From Verrucomicrobia bacterium UBA3841 (GTDB taxonomy: Bacteria; Verrucomicrobiota; Kiritimatiellia; RFP12; UBA1067): DNA of 49,074 nucleotides. Location of the stretch: contig DGHT01000027.1 in NCBI GenBank assembly GCA_002392765.1, positions 1-49,074 on the forward strand, written 5' to 3'. This document shows positions 33,037 to 41,079 of the stretch, piece by piece. Numbering within the stretch: the stretch's first letter is position 1; every line of letters begins with the position of its first letter. The notes under the pieces were generated by a model, which saw only the letters and a program-made list of their open reading frames with translations, did not search any database and was not told the origin of the DNA. The translations under genes and the position numbers were made by a program.

Positions 33037-34611
33037 CTACTTCACCTCCGTTTCGTTTTTGGGCGGGTGGGCGAGGTATTCCTGGCCGGATGCGGAACCT
33101 ACGATGAACAAACGCAGAAATTCGCCGCGCGCGGCCTTCCCGTCAAGCGGAACATCCAGATTCCCGTTCAAGGGCCCGGGCCCGAAGGACATGAGACGCC
33201 GCCCGGATCCGCGGGAGAGAACTACGGCCGGCGTTGCGGCGGCGCGAACTTCGATTTCAGGGATGCTCCCCAAAGACGAAGTCACGGTCAGCACGTTTCT
33301 CCTGCGCCAAAAGCGCCAACCGTCGCGTCGCGTCTCGACACGCCATTTGATCATGTTTTCGGCCAGCGGCACCTCGCAATGCGCCGCGGATTCGAAAAGC
33401 CGTCCGAAGCACATCGTAGCGCCGAAAACGAGGAATTTCGACTGCGGTCCGGCGGCAGTACGCGGCACGCTCACGCCGCCTCTCGATTCATACGTATCGC
33501 GCGATATCCAGAACCGTTCGTGTTCTGCAAGAGACGAAAGCGATTCGACGGGATAGTCGGCAACAGCCCAAACGCAGGCGTCGAGATCGTCCGGCCAGTC
33601 CCACTGCGCCGTGCATTTGCCGTCCGAGCCCCGGACGAACCGGAGACCGGCCGGAGAAGGCGGCGGTATTCTGCGGCGGCGGCGCTTAGGCTTGATCTCG
33701 CCGGTCCTGGTGTCGCAATCGTCGAGCGAGGGATCCAAAACCGCTATGCATGACGACGGACGGTCTTCCGGCGAAAGGGAAAGCGCGAACATGACGGAAA
33801 AGGAAAAAGGCGATTCCGTCTCGATCGGCGGGACGTCCCGCTCCGCGCGCCAGCCTTGCGGATAAGCCTTCGCGCCTGTCACGCATTCGTACGCGGTCGC
33901 GGCGAGCGAGTAGACGTCCATCGCTGCGGAAGGCGCATCCCCGGCGGCGCATTCGGGCGCCATGTACGCCCGCGTCCCCCACACGCCGGTGGTGGCGCCG
34001 GAGGCGTTTTCGCGTCTGGCGATTCCGAAATCGACAAGGCAGGTCTTGATGCCGTTTCGCGGCGTCTTGCGGACAATGATGTTCGCCGGTTTTACATCAA
34101 GATGGAATATACCCCTTTTGTGCGCCAAGTCGAGCGCCTCCGCTATGGGAGCGAGCAAATCCCGGCACGTTTCCTCGTCGACGCGTCCGCCGTTGCCTGC
34201 GAGCCACTCTTCGAGACTCTGTCCTTCCACATACTCCATGACGAGTACCGGGACGTCCCCGAAAAGTCCGTAATCGTAGCAAAGCGCGATACGCTCGTCC
34301 TTGAACTGGGAAAGCACGTCCGCCTCCGCGGCGAACCGGTTCCTAAAGCGTTCGTCCCCGGCGTTTTCCGCTTTCAGCGCTTTGAGAACGACATGCCGGC
34401 GGGAATCGAGTTTCGTTTCTTCGTCCACCGCGAGATATACGGACCCCATTCCACCGCCCGCAATAGGCTTTTCGACGCGGTATCGTCCGAAAACCTTCAC
34501 CCCGGCAGCAAGCACGGAGCCGCCGGCTGACGCTGCGTCCGAAGGCGGCGCACCCGCCCGTTTGCGTTTTATCGTAGGCTCGGAAGCGATTGGATTGTCC
34601 GGGACAGACAT
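33037..34611 (-). CDS. Ser/Thr protein kinase with FN3-like C-terminal region
   Basis: This 524-residue PknB-type kinase has the glycine loop AGGGMGSVYLA (51-61), Lys77, catalytic loop HLDVKPAN near 168 (Leu replaces the usual Arg of HRD), DFGIAR and APE-type APEC. The RD to LD change suggests activation-loop phosphorylation is not needed in the usual way. The C-terminal ~200 residues include an Arg-rich, Pro-rich linker (KRRRRRIPPPSP), an FN3-like segment (GLRFVRGSDGKCTAQWDWPD) and further beta strands. No membrane helix is evident. It follows the secreted repeat-protein gene by six bases and precedes the GTPase. Its first 95 codons are duplicated at 19783-20070. Confidence 0.87.
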   Translation of the reverse strand: MSVPDNPIASEPTIKRKRAGAPPSDAASAGGSVLAAGVKVFGRYRVEKPIAGGGMGSVYLAVDEETKLDSRRHVVLKALKAENAGDERFRNRFAAEADVLSQFKDERIALCYDYGLFGDVPVLVMEYVEGQSLEEWLAGNGGRVDEETCRDLLAPIAEALDLAHKRGIFHLDVKPANIIVRKTPRNGIKTCLVDFGIARRENASGATTGVWGTRAYMAPECAAGDAPSAAMDVYSLAATAYECVTGAKAYPQGWRAERDVPPIETESPFSFSVMFALSLSPEDRPSSCIAVLDPSLDDCDTRTGEIKPKRRRRRIPPPSPAGLRFVRGSDGKCTAQWDWPDDLDACVWAVADYPVESLSSLAEHERFWISRDTYESRGGVSVPRTAAGPQSKFLVFGATMCFGRLFESAAHCEVPLAENMIKWRVETRRDGWRFWRRRNVLTVTSSLGSIPEIEVRAAATPAVVLSRGSGRRLMSFGPGPLNGNLDVPLDGKAARGEFLRLFIVGSASGQEYLAHPPKNETEVK

Positions 34612-34617
34612 GACTCG

Positions 34618-35214
34618 TTAGAAATACATGTTGACAATCGGGACGAAGGAGGCTTTGTTCTGCTTGATGATGTTCACAACCCCGAGCTGCAGGCCTTTCA
34701 TCTTGTCCGTAATATTGATTAGACCGATCTGGACGCCCATGGTCGATTCTGTCATATTGAAAACACCGACCTGGGCGCCGACGAGTTTTTGCGCAGAGTT
34801 GAATATCGAAAGCTGGCCTCCCCTTATCTCGTCTCCGTCGTAACAGGCAATGCCGGCGAGCTGGCAACCGTAGAATTCCCCACTGCAGTTGTTTACGATT
34901 CCGGCGAACTGCAAAGTGCCGGTGCCCGAACCAATGTCGTTGAGAATGCCCGACAGCTGCAGACCGAACACGTTGCCGTCTACGGCGCAGCCGAAAATGC
35001 CCATGTCAAGGCCGTACATGTTCGCACACCTTCCGTAAAGGAAGCATAAGCGCATTCCCATGATGTCTACGTCATCCGCCGGAAATTGGGCCTCTTCAAC
35101 GATGGCGATTCCGATCGGGCACGGTCTTCTCCTCGCAGGCGACTCCTGGTCGGCATGCAGGGTGGACAGACAAAGGATCGCCAAGACGGACAGAATGGCT
35201 GGAATTCTATTCAT
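34618..35214 (-). CDS. Secreted LA_2272-like surface repeat protein, operon head
   Basis: This 198-residue exported protein is the first gene of the kinase/GTPase operon. The ATG at 35214 follows AAGGA by seven bases and starts a signal peptide (MNRIPAILSVLAILCLSTLHA). The mature part is a set of GxQxGxxN-type repeats (GLQLSGILND, GCQLAGIACY, GAQVGVFNM, GVQIGLINI, GLQLGVVNI) expected to form a beta-solenoid, with several Cys that could form disulphides. This resembles the leptospiral LA_2272 surface-repeat family. An exported protein heading a signalling operon could be the sensor or the effector that reaches the envelope. Function is unknown. Confidence 0.75.
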   Translation of the reverse strand: MNRIPAILSVLAILCLSTLHADQESPARRRPCPIGIAIVEEAQFPADDVDIMGMRLCFLYGRCANMYGLDMGIFGCAVDGNVFGLQLSGILNDIGSGTGTLQFAGIVNNCSGEFYGCQLAGIACYDGDEIRGGQLSIFNSAQKLVGAQVGVFNMTESTMGVQIGLINITDKMKGLQLGVVNIIKQNKASFVPIVNMYF

Positions 35215-35249
35215 TGCTTTTTCCTTGATTGACATTGGGGGACCCCAAA

Positions 35250-35278
35250 AGAATAACAAAATACGCACATTCAGTCAA
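35250..35278 (-). promoter_or_regulatory. Promoter of the kinase/GTPase/ESCRT-like operon
   Basis: TTGACT (35278-35273) and TATTCT (35255-35250) are spaced 17 bases apart, with a TGT extension before the -10. Immediately downstream, TTGGGG and CCCCAA (35235-35248) form a palindrome over the expected start site, a possible operator. Confidence 0.7.
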
Positions 35279-35299
35279 ATAAATTCGTAAAAAACGTTT

Positions 35300-36217
35300 C
35301 TAGCGGCGCATGGAGATTGCCAGAACTATGAGAACGAATCCCAGTGTCGCGATCAAATCGGGGACCTGCGAAAAGAGGACATATCCGAATCCAGCCGTAA
35401 ACACGACGTTGGTGTAGTCGAAAACGGCGATCTTCCGGGGTGCGGCATACCTGTAAGCGGCGGTGACGCCGAACTGTCCGATCGCGGCGGAAGCGCCCGC
35501 GCCAAGCATGATCGCGATCTGCGCAGGAGTCATCGGATCGGGGGAGCACATCACCGGAGGCAGCGAGGCGATACACGAAAAAGCGCTGAAAAAGAGTACG
35601 ATAAAGGCTGAATCGACTTTCATCGTCCCCAGTTCCCGGAGACAGGTGTATGCGATCCCTGCTCCGAGACCTCCGGCCAATGCGCAAAGCGACGGGAACG
35701 TCTCGGCTCCGCGGAAGCCGGGACGCAGGACGAGCAGGACGCCCGCGAACGCTACAGCCAGACACAAAAGCTGCCTCATGCCCGCCCTTTCGCGCAGGAA
35801 AATCCAGGAAAAGACGACTGTGAACCACGGGGCCGTTTTGTTCAGCGCCATCGCCTCGCCGATCGGTATCTTCGAAAGAGCGTAGAAGTTTCCGAATATC
35901 CCGACCGTCCCGGCGACAGAACGCAGAACGACCAGAGTCCACTGCTTCATACCCGACGGCAGGGCGATTCTCCTGCCGCGCAGTTCGCCTACGACGACCG
36001 CGAGCGCGATCGCGAACGCCACGAGGTTTCTGAAAAAGCTTTTCTGGAAGCATGAAACGCTTCCGCCGAAATCGTCGCAGAGTCTCACAAAGGCGGCCAT
36101 CATGGCAAAACCAAAGGCGCTCGCAGTAATCGCAAGAGCGCCTTTGACAACGTCCGGAACGGATCCGCGGCGTCCTTCGCCTACTTGTCGCGCAGCACCT
36201 CTATCTTCATCGACCAT
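35300..36217 (-). CDS. EamA/DMT-family transporter
   Basis: This 305-residue inner-membrane protein has ten predicted hydrophobic helices in two EamA repeats (first ~22-150, second ~165-300), as in drug/metabolite transporters of the RhaT/YdcZ type. Motifs such as LRSVAGTVGIFGNFYALS and AMALNKTAPWFTVVFSWIFL are typical. The substrate is unknown. The start at 36217 overlaps the end of the beta-galactosidase gene by 37 bases, so it is the last gene of that operon. Confidence 0.85.
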   Translation of the reverse strand: MVDEDRGAARQVGEGRRGSVPDVVKGALAITASAFGFAMMAAFVRLCDDFGGSVSCFQKSFFRNLVAFAIALAVVVGELRGRRIALPSGMKQWTLVVLRSVAGTVGIFGNFYALSKIPIGEAMALNKTAPWFTVVFSWIFLRERAGMRQLLCLAVAFAGVLLVLRPGFRGAETFPSLCALAGGLGAGIAYTCLRELGTMKVDSAFIVLFFSAFSCIASLPPVMCSPDPMTPAQIAIMLGAGASAAIGQFGVTAAYRYAAPRKIAVFDYTNVVFTAGFGYVLFSQVPDLIATLGFVLIVLAISMRR

Positions 36218-39200
36218 TCAACTGTCTCGCTGGGATTGAAGCGGTATTTGGACATGGGCGCGGGACCGCAGCTCGCGCCGCCGAGCCCGGTTTGACGGAC
36301 GTCAAGATCGAGGCATATCTCGCTGCGCGGGACGAGCGGAGTGCGGTGGCGGCGCGCGCCGTTGCGGAAACGCGCGAATTCGAGATCCTCCCAGCCGTAG
36401 TGGAGCGCGCGCATGAAGAGCGGTGTCGACGAGCTGAACCGGACGCCGCGCCCGTGCTTGTCGAAGAACTCCGCCCATCTGACATCCGTCTTCCCGCCGT
36501 TTTCCTGCGGACGGACGTAATCGACGAACTGGTCGCGCACGGTGGATTCCCAAATGCCGATGAAACTTGCGGTGCAGCGGTCGATGTAGTTTTCGAAAGG
36601 TCCGCGTCCGTAGTAGCGCATCCGCTCCAGAGCGGGCGGGAGTTTCATGGAAAGCCCCAGGCGCGGCAGCGCTTCAGGCATGTTCCCGTACGGGACGGCC
36701 TTGTTCGCGATTTCGACAGACCCGTCGGCGTTGAACGTCCACACTGCGGTATGCGTGAAACCGCATCCCTTTGCTCCGGCGACATCTGTCGTCACCCTCA
36801 CGGTGTTGCCGTCGGCGACAAGACGTCCGGGATGGTACTTGAGCTGCATCAATCCGGAATTTTCGAATCCGCCCGCGGCTTCGCCCCATTTGTTGCCGGT
36901 GCGCATCCAGTTGTCGTTGTCTACGAACGCCCTGGCGCATGTAAGGAGCGGACCGGCGGGGATTCCGGGGGCGGGATCCTCGAATATGCGCACACCCTTC
37001 ATCATCAGGAACGAGAGCGTTCCGGTGCGCTTGTCGAATACGGCTGTCGTCCTGGCGCGCTCGACGGTCAGAAAGAATTCCTTGTCGTCCACAACCATGG
37101 CATCCCCGGAGGCGGCTTCGGCAAGTTTGTTTCCGGCATCGCCAGGCTTGGAAAGTTTTACGGCGATCTGGTCGCGCGCAACCGTCCACCCCTTCGGAAC
37201 GAGCGGCGCATCCTTCGCGGTTTTGAAGGCAAAGTTGGCGAAAACCTCCCCTGCCTGTGCGGCATCCCCGGACGAAAGCGCTTTTTCGAGTTCGGGGATT
37301 TTCAAAGCTCCGCGTTCAAGCGGCTCCACCGGGGGAACCGCAAACACGCCGGAAGCGATGCTTTTGCCGTCGGCGAGAACCTCCCACGAGCCGTCGAATT
37401 CGCCCGCGTTCGTGAAGCAATAGCGGTTCCAAAGCACGAAACCAGGCGCCGCGTCCCCTTTCGAGGCGTCGCGCTCAACGACGAGATTGCGGTGGACGTG
37501 CGCGACTTCGACAAGCTTCGGCGTGACATTCCTCATAGGATCGACAACGCCGTTTACGCAGAAAGGTCCGTCGTTGGGTTTGTCGTCGAAATCCCCGCCG
37601 TAGGCCAGATAGCGTTCGCGCTCTCCCGTCTTGCGGTCGACGCGGTCCGTGTACTTCCATATCGCCTGGTCGACCCAGTCCCAGACGCATCCGCCCATCA
37701 AAGCCGGATAGGAGTAGATCACGTCCCAGTATTCCTGGAAATTGCCGAGCGCGTTGCCCATGGCGTGGGCGTATTCGCACATTATGTAAGGCTTGCCCGC
37801 GGTCTGTCCGGCAATCGCGAAACCGGATCCGCCCGCCTCGCTCGAAAGACCGCCGGCCGTTTCATTGCCGAGTTTGCCGCGCTTTTCAAGCCATTCTACG
37901 GCGGGATACATGGACGAATCGATATCGGCGTCTTCGTTGCCGCGCTCCCAGTGGACGGGACGCGAGGGATCGATATTCTTCACGGCGGCTATGGCATGGC
38001 GGAAACAGTCGCCGTGGCCGGTTTCGTTGCCCATCGACCAGATTGTCACGCACGGATTGTTGCGGTAGAACACGGCCTGGCGCTCGTTGCGTTCGACGAT
38101 CGTGCGCTCCCACTCCTTGAAACGCCCGAGCCCCTTGTCTCCGTAGCCGGGTTCGTGTCCCTCGACATTCGTCTCGGCGATTACATATATGCCGTAGCGG
38201 TCGCAGAGATCATACCAAAGATAATGGTCGGGATAATGGCATGTGCGGACGGTGTCGATATTGTACTTCTTGAAAAGTTCGATATCCTTCATCATGCAAT
38301 CGAGCGATACCGTGCGTCCGTTTTCAGGATCGCATTCGTGCCTGTTTACGCCCTTCAGTTTTACGGGACGTCCGTTGACGAAAAAGGTGTTCCCGACGAT
38401 TTTCTGCTCCTTGAAGCCCACTTTCCTGGTGCGGATGTCGCCGCCCTTCTTCACAACAAGCGTGTACAGATATGGATCCTCCGCGCTCCAGAGATGCGGG
38501 CGCAAATTGAGAGCCGGGAGCCGGGAGCCGAGAGTTCCGACCGGCTTCTTGTCTGCGTCGAACAGCTTCGCAGACCACTCGCCGCCGATGCCTTCTACGG
38601 TCAGCTCCGCCCCCTCGCATTTTACATTTCCCATTTTCAATTTTACATTCGCCCTAAAGTCCCAGATGCCGTCCTGCGGCATCGACCAGACGGAAACGTC
38701 GCGGAATATGCCGGTGAAGCGGAACATATCCTGGTCTTCGAGAAACGATCCGTCGCACCATCTGAACACCTGGACGGCGAGGATGTTCTTTTCGCCGTCC
38801 GCGGCGATCAAATCGGTGATGTCGAACTCGGAGGGAAGTTTGGAATCTTCCGCGTAGCCGGCCATCTTTCCGTTGACCCACACATAATACGCGGAATACA
38901 CGCCGTCGAAGCGGAGGATGATGCGGCGCCCGCTCCATTCCGCGGGAACGTCGAAAACCGTGCGGTAGCTCGCAACGGGGTTGTAGTCGGCGCGTCCGGT
39001 GAAGCGGTCGCGTATCGCAGGCCATTCGTTCTTGTGCGGATAATTGACGTTCGTATACTGGGGACTGCCGAAGCCGCGCATCTCGAGGCAGCTCGGCACG
39101 TCGACGGTATTCCAGTCCGAATCGTCGTAGTCCGCCGCCTGGAAACCGGTCGGACGCCGGGCGGGGTCGCCGACCCACTTGATCTTCCAGTTCCCGTTAA

Positions 39201-39399
39201 GGGATTTCTTGTACGGGGTGTCGGGTTCGATCGCGTCCGTGAACGCGGCGGATTCGTCCGCAAGAGGCATCGAATACGTGCGCGCCGGAAGACGGTTTCT
39301 CGAATTCACCTGCGGATTCTCCCAGTCGTTCGGCTCCGCATGAAGGCAGGATGCCGCAACCGCAAAAGCGGACATCGCCGCAAAAATGATAGTCTTCAT
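36181..39399 (-). CDS. Secreted GH2 beta-galactosidase
   Basis: This 1072-residue LacZ-type enzyme has a signal peptide (residues 1-21), unlike cytoplasmic E. coli LacZ. Domains in order: sugar-binding jelly roll (~40-240; VDVPSCLEMRGFGSPQYTN), immunoglobulin-like domain, TIM barrel with the acid/base Glu in WSMGNETGHGD near 456 and the nucleophile Glu in IMCEYAHAMGN near 541, then the C-terminal small-chain domain (MRYYGRGPFENYIDR). Two low-complexity repeats are carried in frame, at 38508-38537 and 38619-38650, the latter encoding VKLKMGNVKC between domains. It overlaps rluA by four bases. It probably acts on host or dietary galactans. Confidence 0.93.
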   Translation of the reverse strand: MKTIIFAAMSAFAVAASCLHAEPNDWENPQVNSRNRLPARTYSMPLADESAAFTDAIEPDTPYKKSLNGNWKIKWVGDPARRPTGFQAADYDDSDWNTVDVPSCLEMRGFGSPQYTNVNYPHKNEWPAIRDRFTGRADYNPVASYRTVFDVPAEWSGRRIILRFDGVYSAYYVWVNGKMAGYAEDSKLPSEFDITDLIAADGEKNILAVQVFRWCDGSFLEDQDMFRFTGIFRDVSVWSMPQDGIWDFRANVKLKMGNVKCEGAELTVEGIGGEWSAKLFDADKKPVGTLGSRLPALNLRPHLWSAEDPYLYTLVVKKGGDIRTRKVGFKEQKIVGNTFFVNGRPVKLKGVNRHECDPENGRTVSLDCMMKDIELFKKYNIDTVRTCHYPDHYLWYDLCDRYGIYVIAETNVEGHEPGYGDKGLGRFKEWERTIVERNERQAVFYRNNPCVTIWSMGNETGHGDCFRHAIAAVKNIDPSRPVHWERGNEDADIDSSMYPAVEWLEKRGKLGNETAGGLSSEAGGSGFAIAGQTAGKPYIMCEYAHAMGNALGNFQEYWDVIYSYPALMGGCVWDWVDQAIWKYTDRVDRKTGERERYLAYGGDFDDKPNDGPFCVNGVVDPMRNVTPKLVEVAHVHRNLVVERDASKGDAAPGFVLWNRYCFTNAGEFDGSWEVLADGKSIASGVFAVPPVEPLERGALKIPELEKALSSGDAAQAGEVFANFAFKTAKDAPLVPKGWTVARDQIAVKLSKPGDAGNKLAEAASGDAMVVDDKEFFLTVERARTTAVFDKRTGTLSFLMMKGVRIFEDPAPGIPAGPLLTCARAFVDNDNWMRTGNKWGEAAGGFENSGLMQLKYHPGRLVADGNTVRVTTDVAGAKGCGFTHTAVWTFNADGSVEIANKAVPYGNMPEALPRLGLSMKLPPALERMRYYGRGPFENYIDRCTASFIGIWESTVRDQFVDYVRPQENGGKTDVRWAEFFDKHGRGVRFSSSTPLFMRALHYGWEDLEFARFRNGARRHRTPLVPRSEICLDLDVRQTGLGGASCGPAPMSKYRFNPSETVEWSMKIEVLRDK
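38508..38537. repeat. In-frame gagccgg repeat inside GH2
   Basis: Three tandem variations of gagccgg (plus strand gagagccgggagccgggagc) sit in the second domain and encode GSRLPALN. The frame is preserved. Confidence 0.5.
38619..38650. repeat. In-frame AT-rich repeat inside GH2
   Basis: Plus strand attttacatttcccattttc and its variant attttacattc form an AT-rich block in a GC-rich gene. It encodes NVKLKMGNVKCE, at the junction of the sugar-binding and Ig-like domains. It resembles the intergenic block at 23618-23660. Confidence 0.6.
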
Positions 39400-40340
39400 T
39401 TCTTTTCTTCCTTTCTGGATGAATTCCGCTTCTTGCCCATGCCGAAAGCTTTCAGAGCGGCCCTGAAATCGGCGGGAAGCGGAGAATGGACCTTGATTCT
39501 GTCCTTTTTAGAAAGAGGGTTTGGCAGTTCGAGAGTCGAAGCGTGCAGCATCTGACGCGGGACGGTCATGAGTCTCGCGTCGCGCGCGTTTTTGAGGCCG
39601 AACGTCCTGTCCCCGAGAATGGGATGGCGCACGGAAGCGAGATGGCGGCGTATCTGGTTCGTCCTGCCGGTGTCTATCCTGACGCGCAAAAGCGACGAAT
39701 CGTCGCCGGTCGCCTCGCGCGCGATTTTCGTGACGGCCGTTTCGCCGTCGAGCGGCGTGTCGATTTTGAGATAGTCGTACCTGAAATCCCCGGCCGCTAT
39801 GGCGTGGTACGTTTTAAGCACGGAATGCGTTTTGAAAACCTCGACGGCGGCAAGGAACGCGGCATGGTTCTTGGCGAAGAGGAGGCAGCCGGTGGTGTCG
39901 CGGTCGAGCCTGTGTACGGCTTCGAGATTCGGAAGCGATTCCTGCGTCCGCAGAACGGACTCGACGGATCTGGGATCGTCGCAACTCACGAGACCGGCCG
40001 GCTTGTCGCATACGAGATACGCATCGTCCTGCCACAGAACGCGCACGTGGCGCGGCCCCCTTTCGACTTCGCGCGCGGCGCCCGCGCGCGTTCCTCCCTG
40101 CGCGACCGCGGCGTTCGCGACCGTCCTCGGCATTTCCACCACATCACCCGTCTCGAGACTGTAGCGGGCGATCCACACGCATTTCCTGTCGACCCAGACA
40201 TTGCGGCCGTCGATGACGGCCTTGGCCGTTCTTCTGGAGACGGACAGTTTCTGCGCGAGAAAATCCTGGAGAATCTTAGGGTCGTTCCTGCCTACGGCGA
40301 AAGAAGCAAGATTCGACGCGTGACGCGGAGCCTGGCGCAT
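39396..40340 (-). CDS. RluA-family pseudouridine synthase
   Basis: This 314-residue protein should convert specific uridines in rRNA or tRNA to pseudouridine. An N-terminal S4 RNA-binding domain (~25-75; LQDFLAQKLSVSRRTAKAVI) precedes the catalytic domain with the signature VHRLDRDTTGCLLFAK, whose second Asp is the catalytic residue. It starts one base after the stop of the PAS gene and overlaps the GH2 gene by four bases. The particular RluA subfamily cannot be fixed by eye. Confidence 0.9.
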   Translation of the reverse strand: MRQAPRHASNLASFAVGRNDPKILQDFLAQKLSVSRRTAKAVIDGRNVWVDRKCVWIARYSLETGDVVEMPRTVANAAVAQGGTRAGAAREVERGPRHVRVLWQDDAYLVCDKPAGLVSCDDPRSVESVLRTQESLPNLEAVHRLDRDTTGCLLFAKNHAAFLAAVEVFKTHSVLKTYHAIAAGDFRYDYLKIDTPLDGETAVTKIAREATGDDSSLLRVRIDTGRTNQIRRHLASVRHPILGDRTFGLKNARDARLMTVPRQMLHASTLELPNPLSKKDRIKVHSPLPADFRAALKAFGMGKKRNSSRKEEKK

Positions 40341-40341
40341 A

Positions 40342-41058
40342 TCACACCTTGACTACGCTTCCGACGACTCCGAGGACTTTGCGCGAATCGCGAAGAGGCG
40401 CCAGAGTCACCTCGACCTCCTCGTCGTCGCCGCCGTCGTCGGATTGGGCGACGATCCCCACGGTCACGGTCTCGCCCGCGAGAGCCTTCGAAAAATTCTC
40501 CGGCAGCGGATCGTCCGACATAATTTCGCAGAAAGACTTCTCTCTGGCGGCGTCTTCGTCCTCGAGAGAAAACATGTCGAGGAAAGCCTTGTTCGCCGTC
40601 GTGAAACGCCCCTCGGAATCGCAGGAGAAAAGAGCGCACGGGGAAATGTCGAAAGCGCTTTCCTTCGCGCGGAGCAGTTCGAGGGTCTTGCGCCGCCTGT
40701 CGACGTTTCGCACGGTGAAAACAAGATCGCCTGGATCCATCAGGTCGATTACAGACACGGTGACCTCGCACGTAAACTTCGAACCGCTCTTGGCAAGTCC
40801 CTTCGCGTCGATCATCATGTGGCGGTCGGCTTCGAGACCTCTGCGGATTCGCTGGACGATCTCGGGCGAAAGCCCGGGGATGAGCAGCGACACGGGTCTG
40901 TCTAGGACTTCATCCTGGATGTATCCGAAGTATTCCTCCGCGCGCGGATTGATCTCAAGGACGTGTCCGTTGGGGTCGGTGATAATGACGGCATCATACA
41001 TTCCCGCCAGAAACTGGCGGAAAAGCGATTTACGGTCTCGAGGTACGAATATTGGCAT
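40342..41058 (-). CDS. Stand-alone two-PAS-domain protein
   Basis: This 238-residue cytoplasmic protein consists of two PAS folds: ~10-125 (YDAVIITDPNGHVLEINPRA, FGYIQDEVLDRPVSLLIPG) and ~130-238 (ALFSCDSEGRFTTANKAFLD). No output domain, membrane segment or helix-turn-helix is attached, so it must signal through a partner or act as a ligand sensor. A TTTGATATAAT box lies 10 bases before the ATG and no Shine-Dalgarno is present, suggesting a nearly leaderless transcript. Confidence 0.82.
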   Translation of the reverse strand: MPIFVPRDRKSLFRQFLAGMYDAVIITDPNGHVLEINPRAEEYFGYIQDEVLDRPVSLLIPGLSPEIVQRIRRGLEADRHMMIDAKGLAKSGSKFTCEVTVSVIDLMDPGDLVFTVRNVDRRRKTLELLRAKESAFDISPCALFSCDSEGRFTTANKAFLDMFSLEDEDAAREKSFCEIMSDDPLPENFSKALAGETVTVGIVAQSDDGGDDEEVEVTLAPLRDSRKVLGVVGSVVKV

Positions 41059-41068
41059 GGCTGATGAT

Positions 41069-41079
41069 ATTATATCAAA
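41069..41079 (-). promoter_or_regulatory. -10 box TTTGATATAAT of the PAS-rluA-GH2 operon
   Basis: The 11-mer on the minus strand ends 10 bases before the ATG at 41058 and directly follows the TAA of queA. Predicted leader length is about four bases. Confidence 0.55.

Larger units (their letters stand above)
34324..35295. repeat. 972-bp direct repeat, inner copy
   Basis: This is the intact partner of 19783-20754: operon promoter, secreted repeat gene and first ~95 codons of the kinase, continuous here with the rest of the kinase. The right edge falls five bases before the stop of the EamA gene at 35300. Confidence 0.9.

Noticed and set aside
36292..39555. 1087-codon plus-strand open frame opposite the GH2 gene
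   Set aside because: It is an antisense shadow: no domain, and the GH2 catalytic motifs on the other strand are complete.
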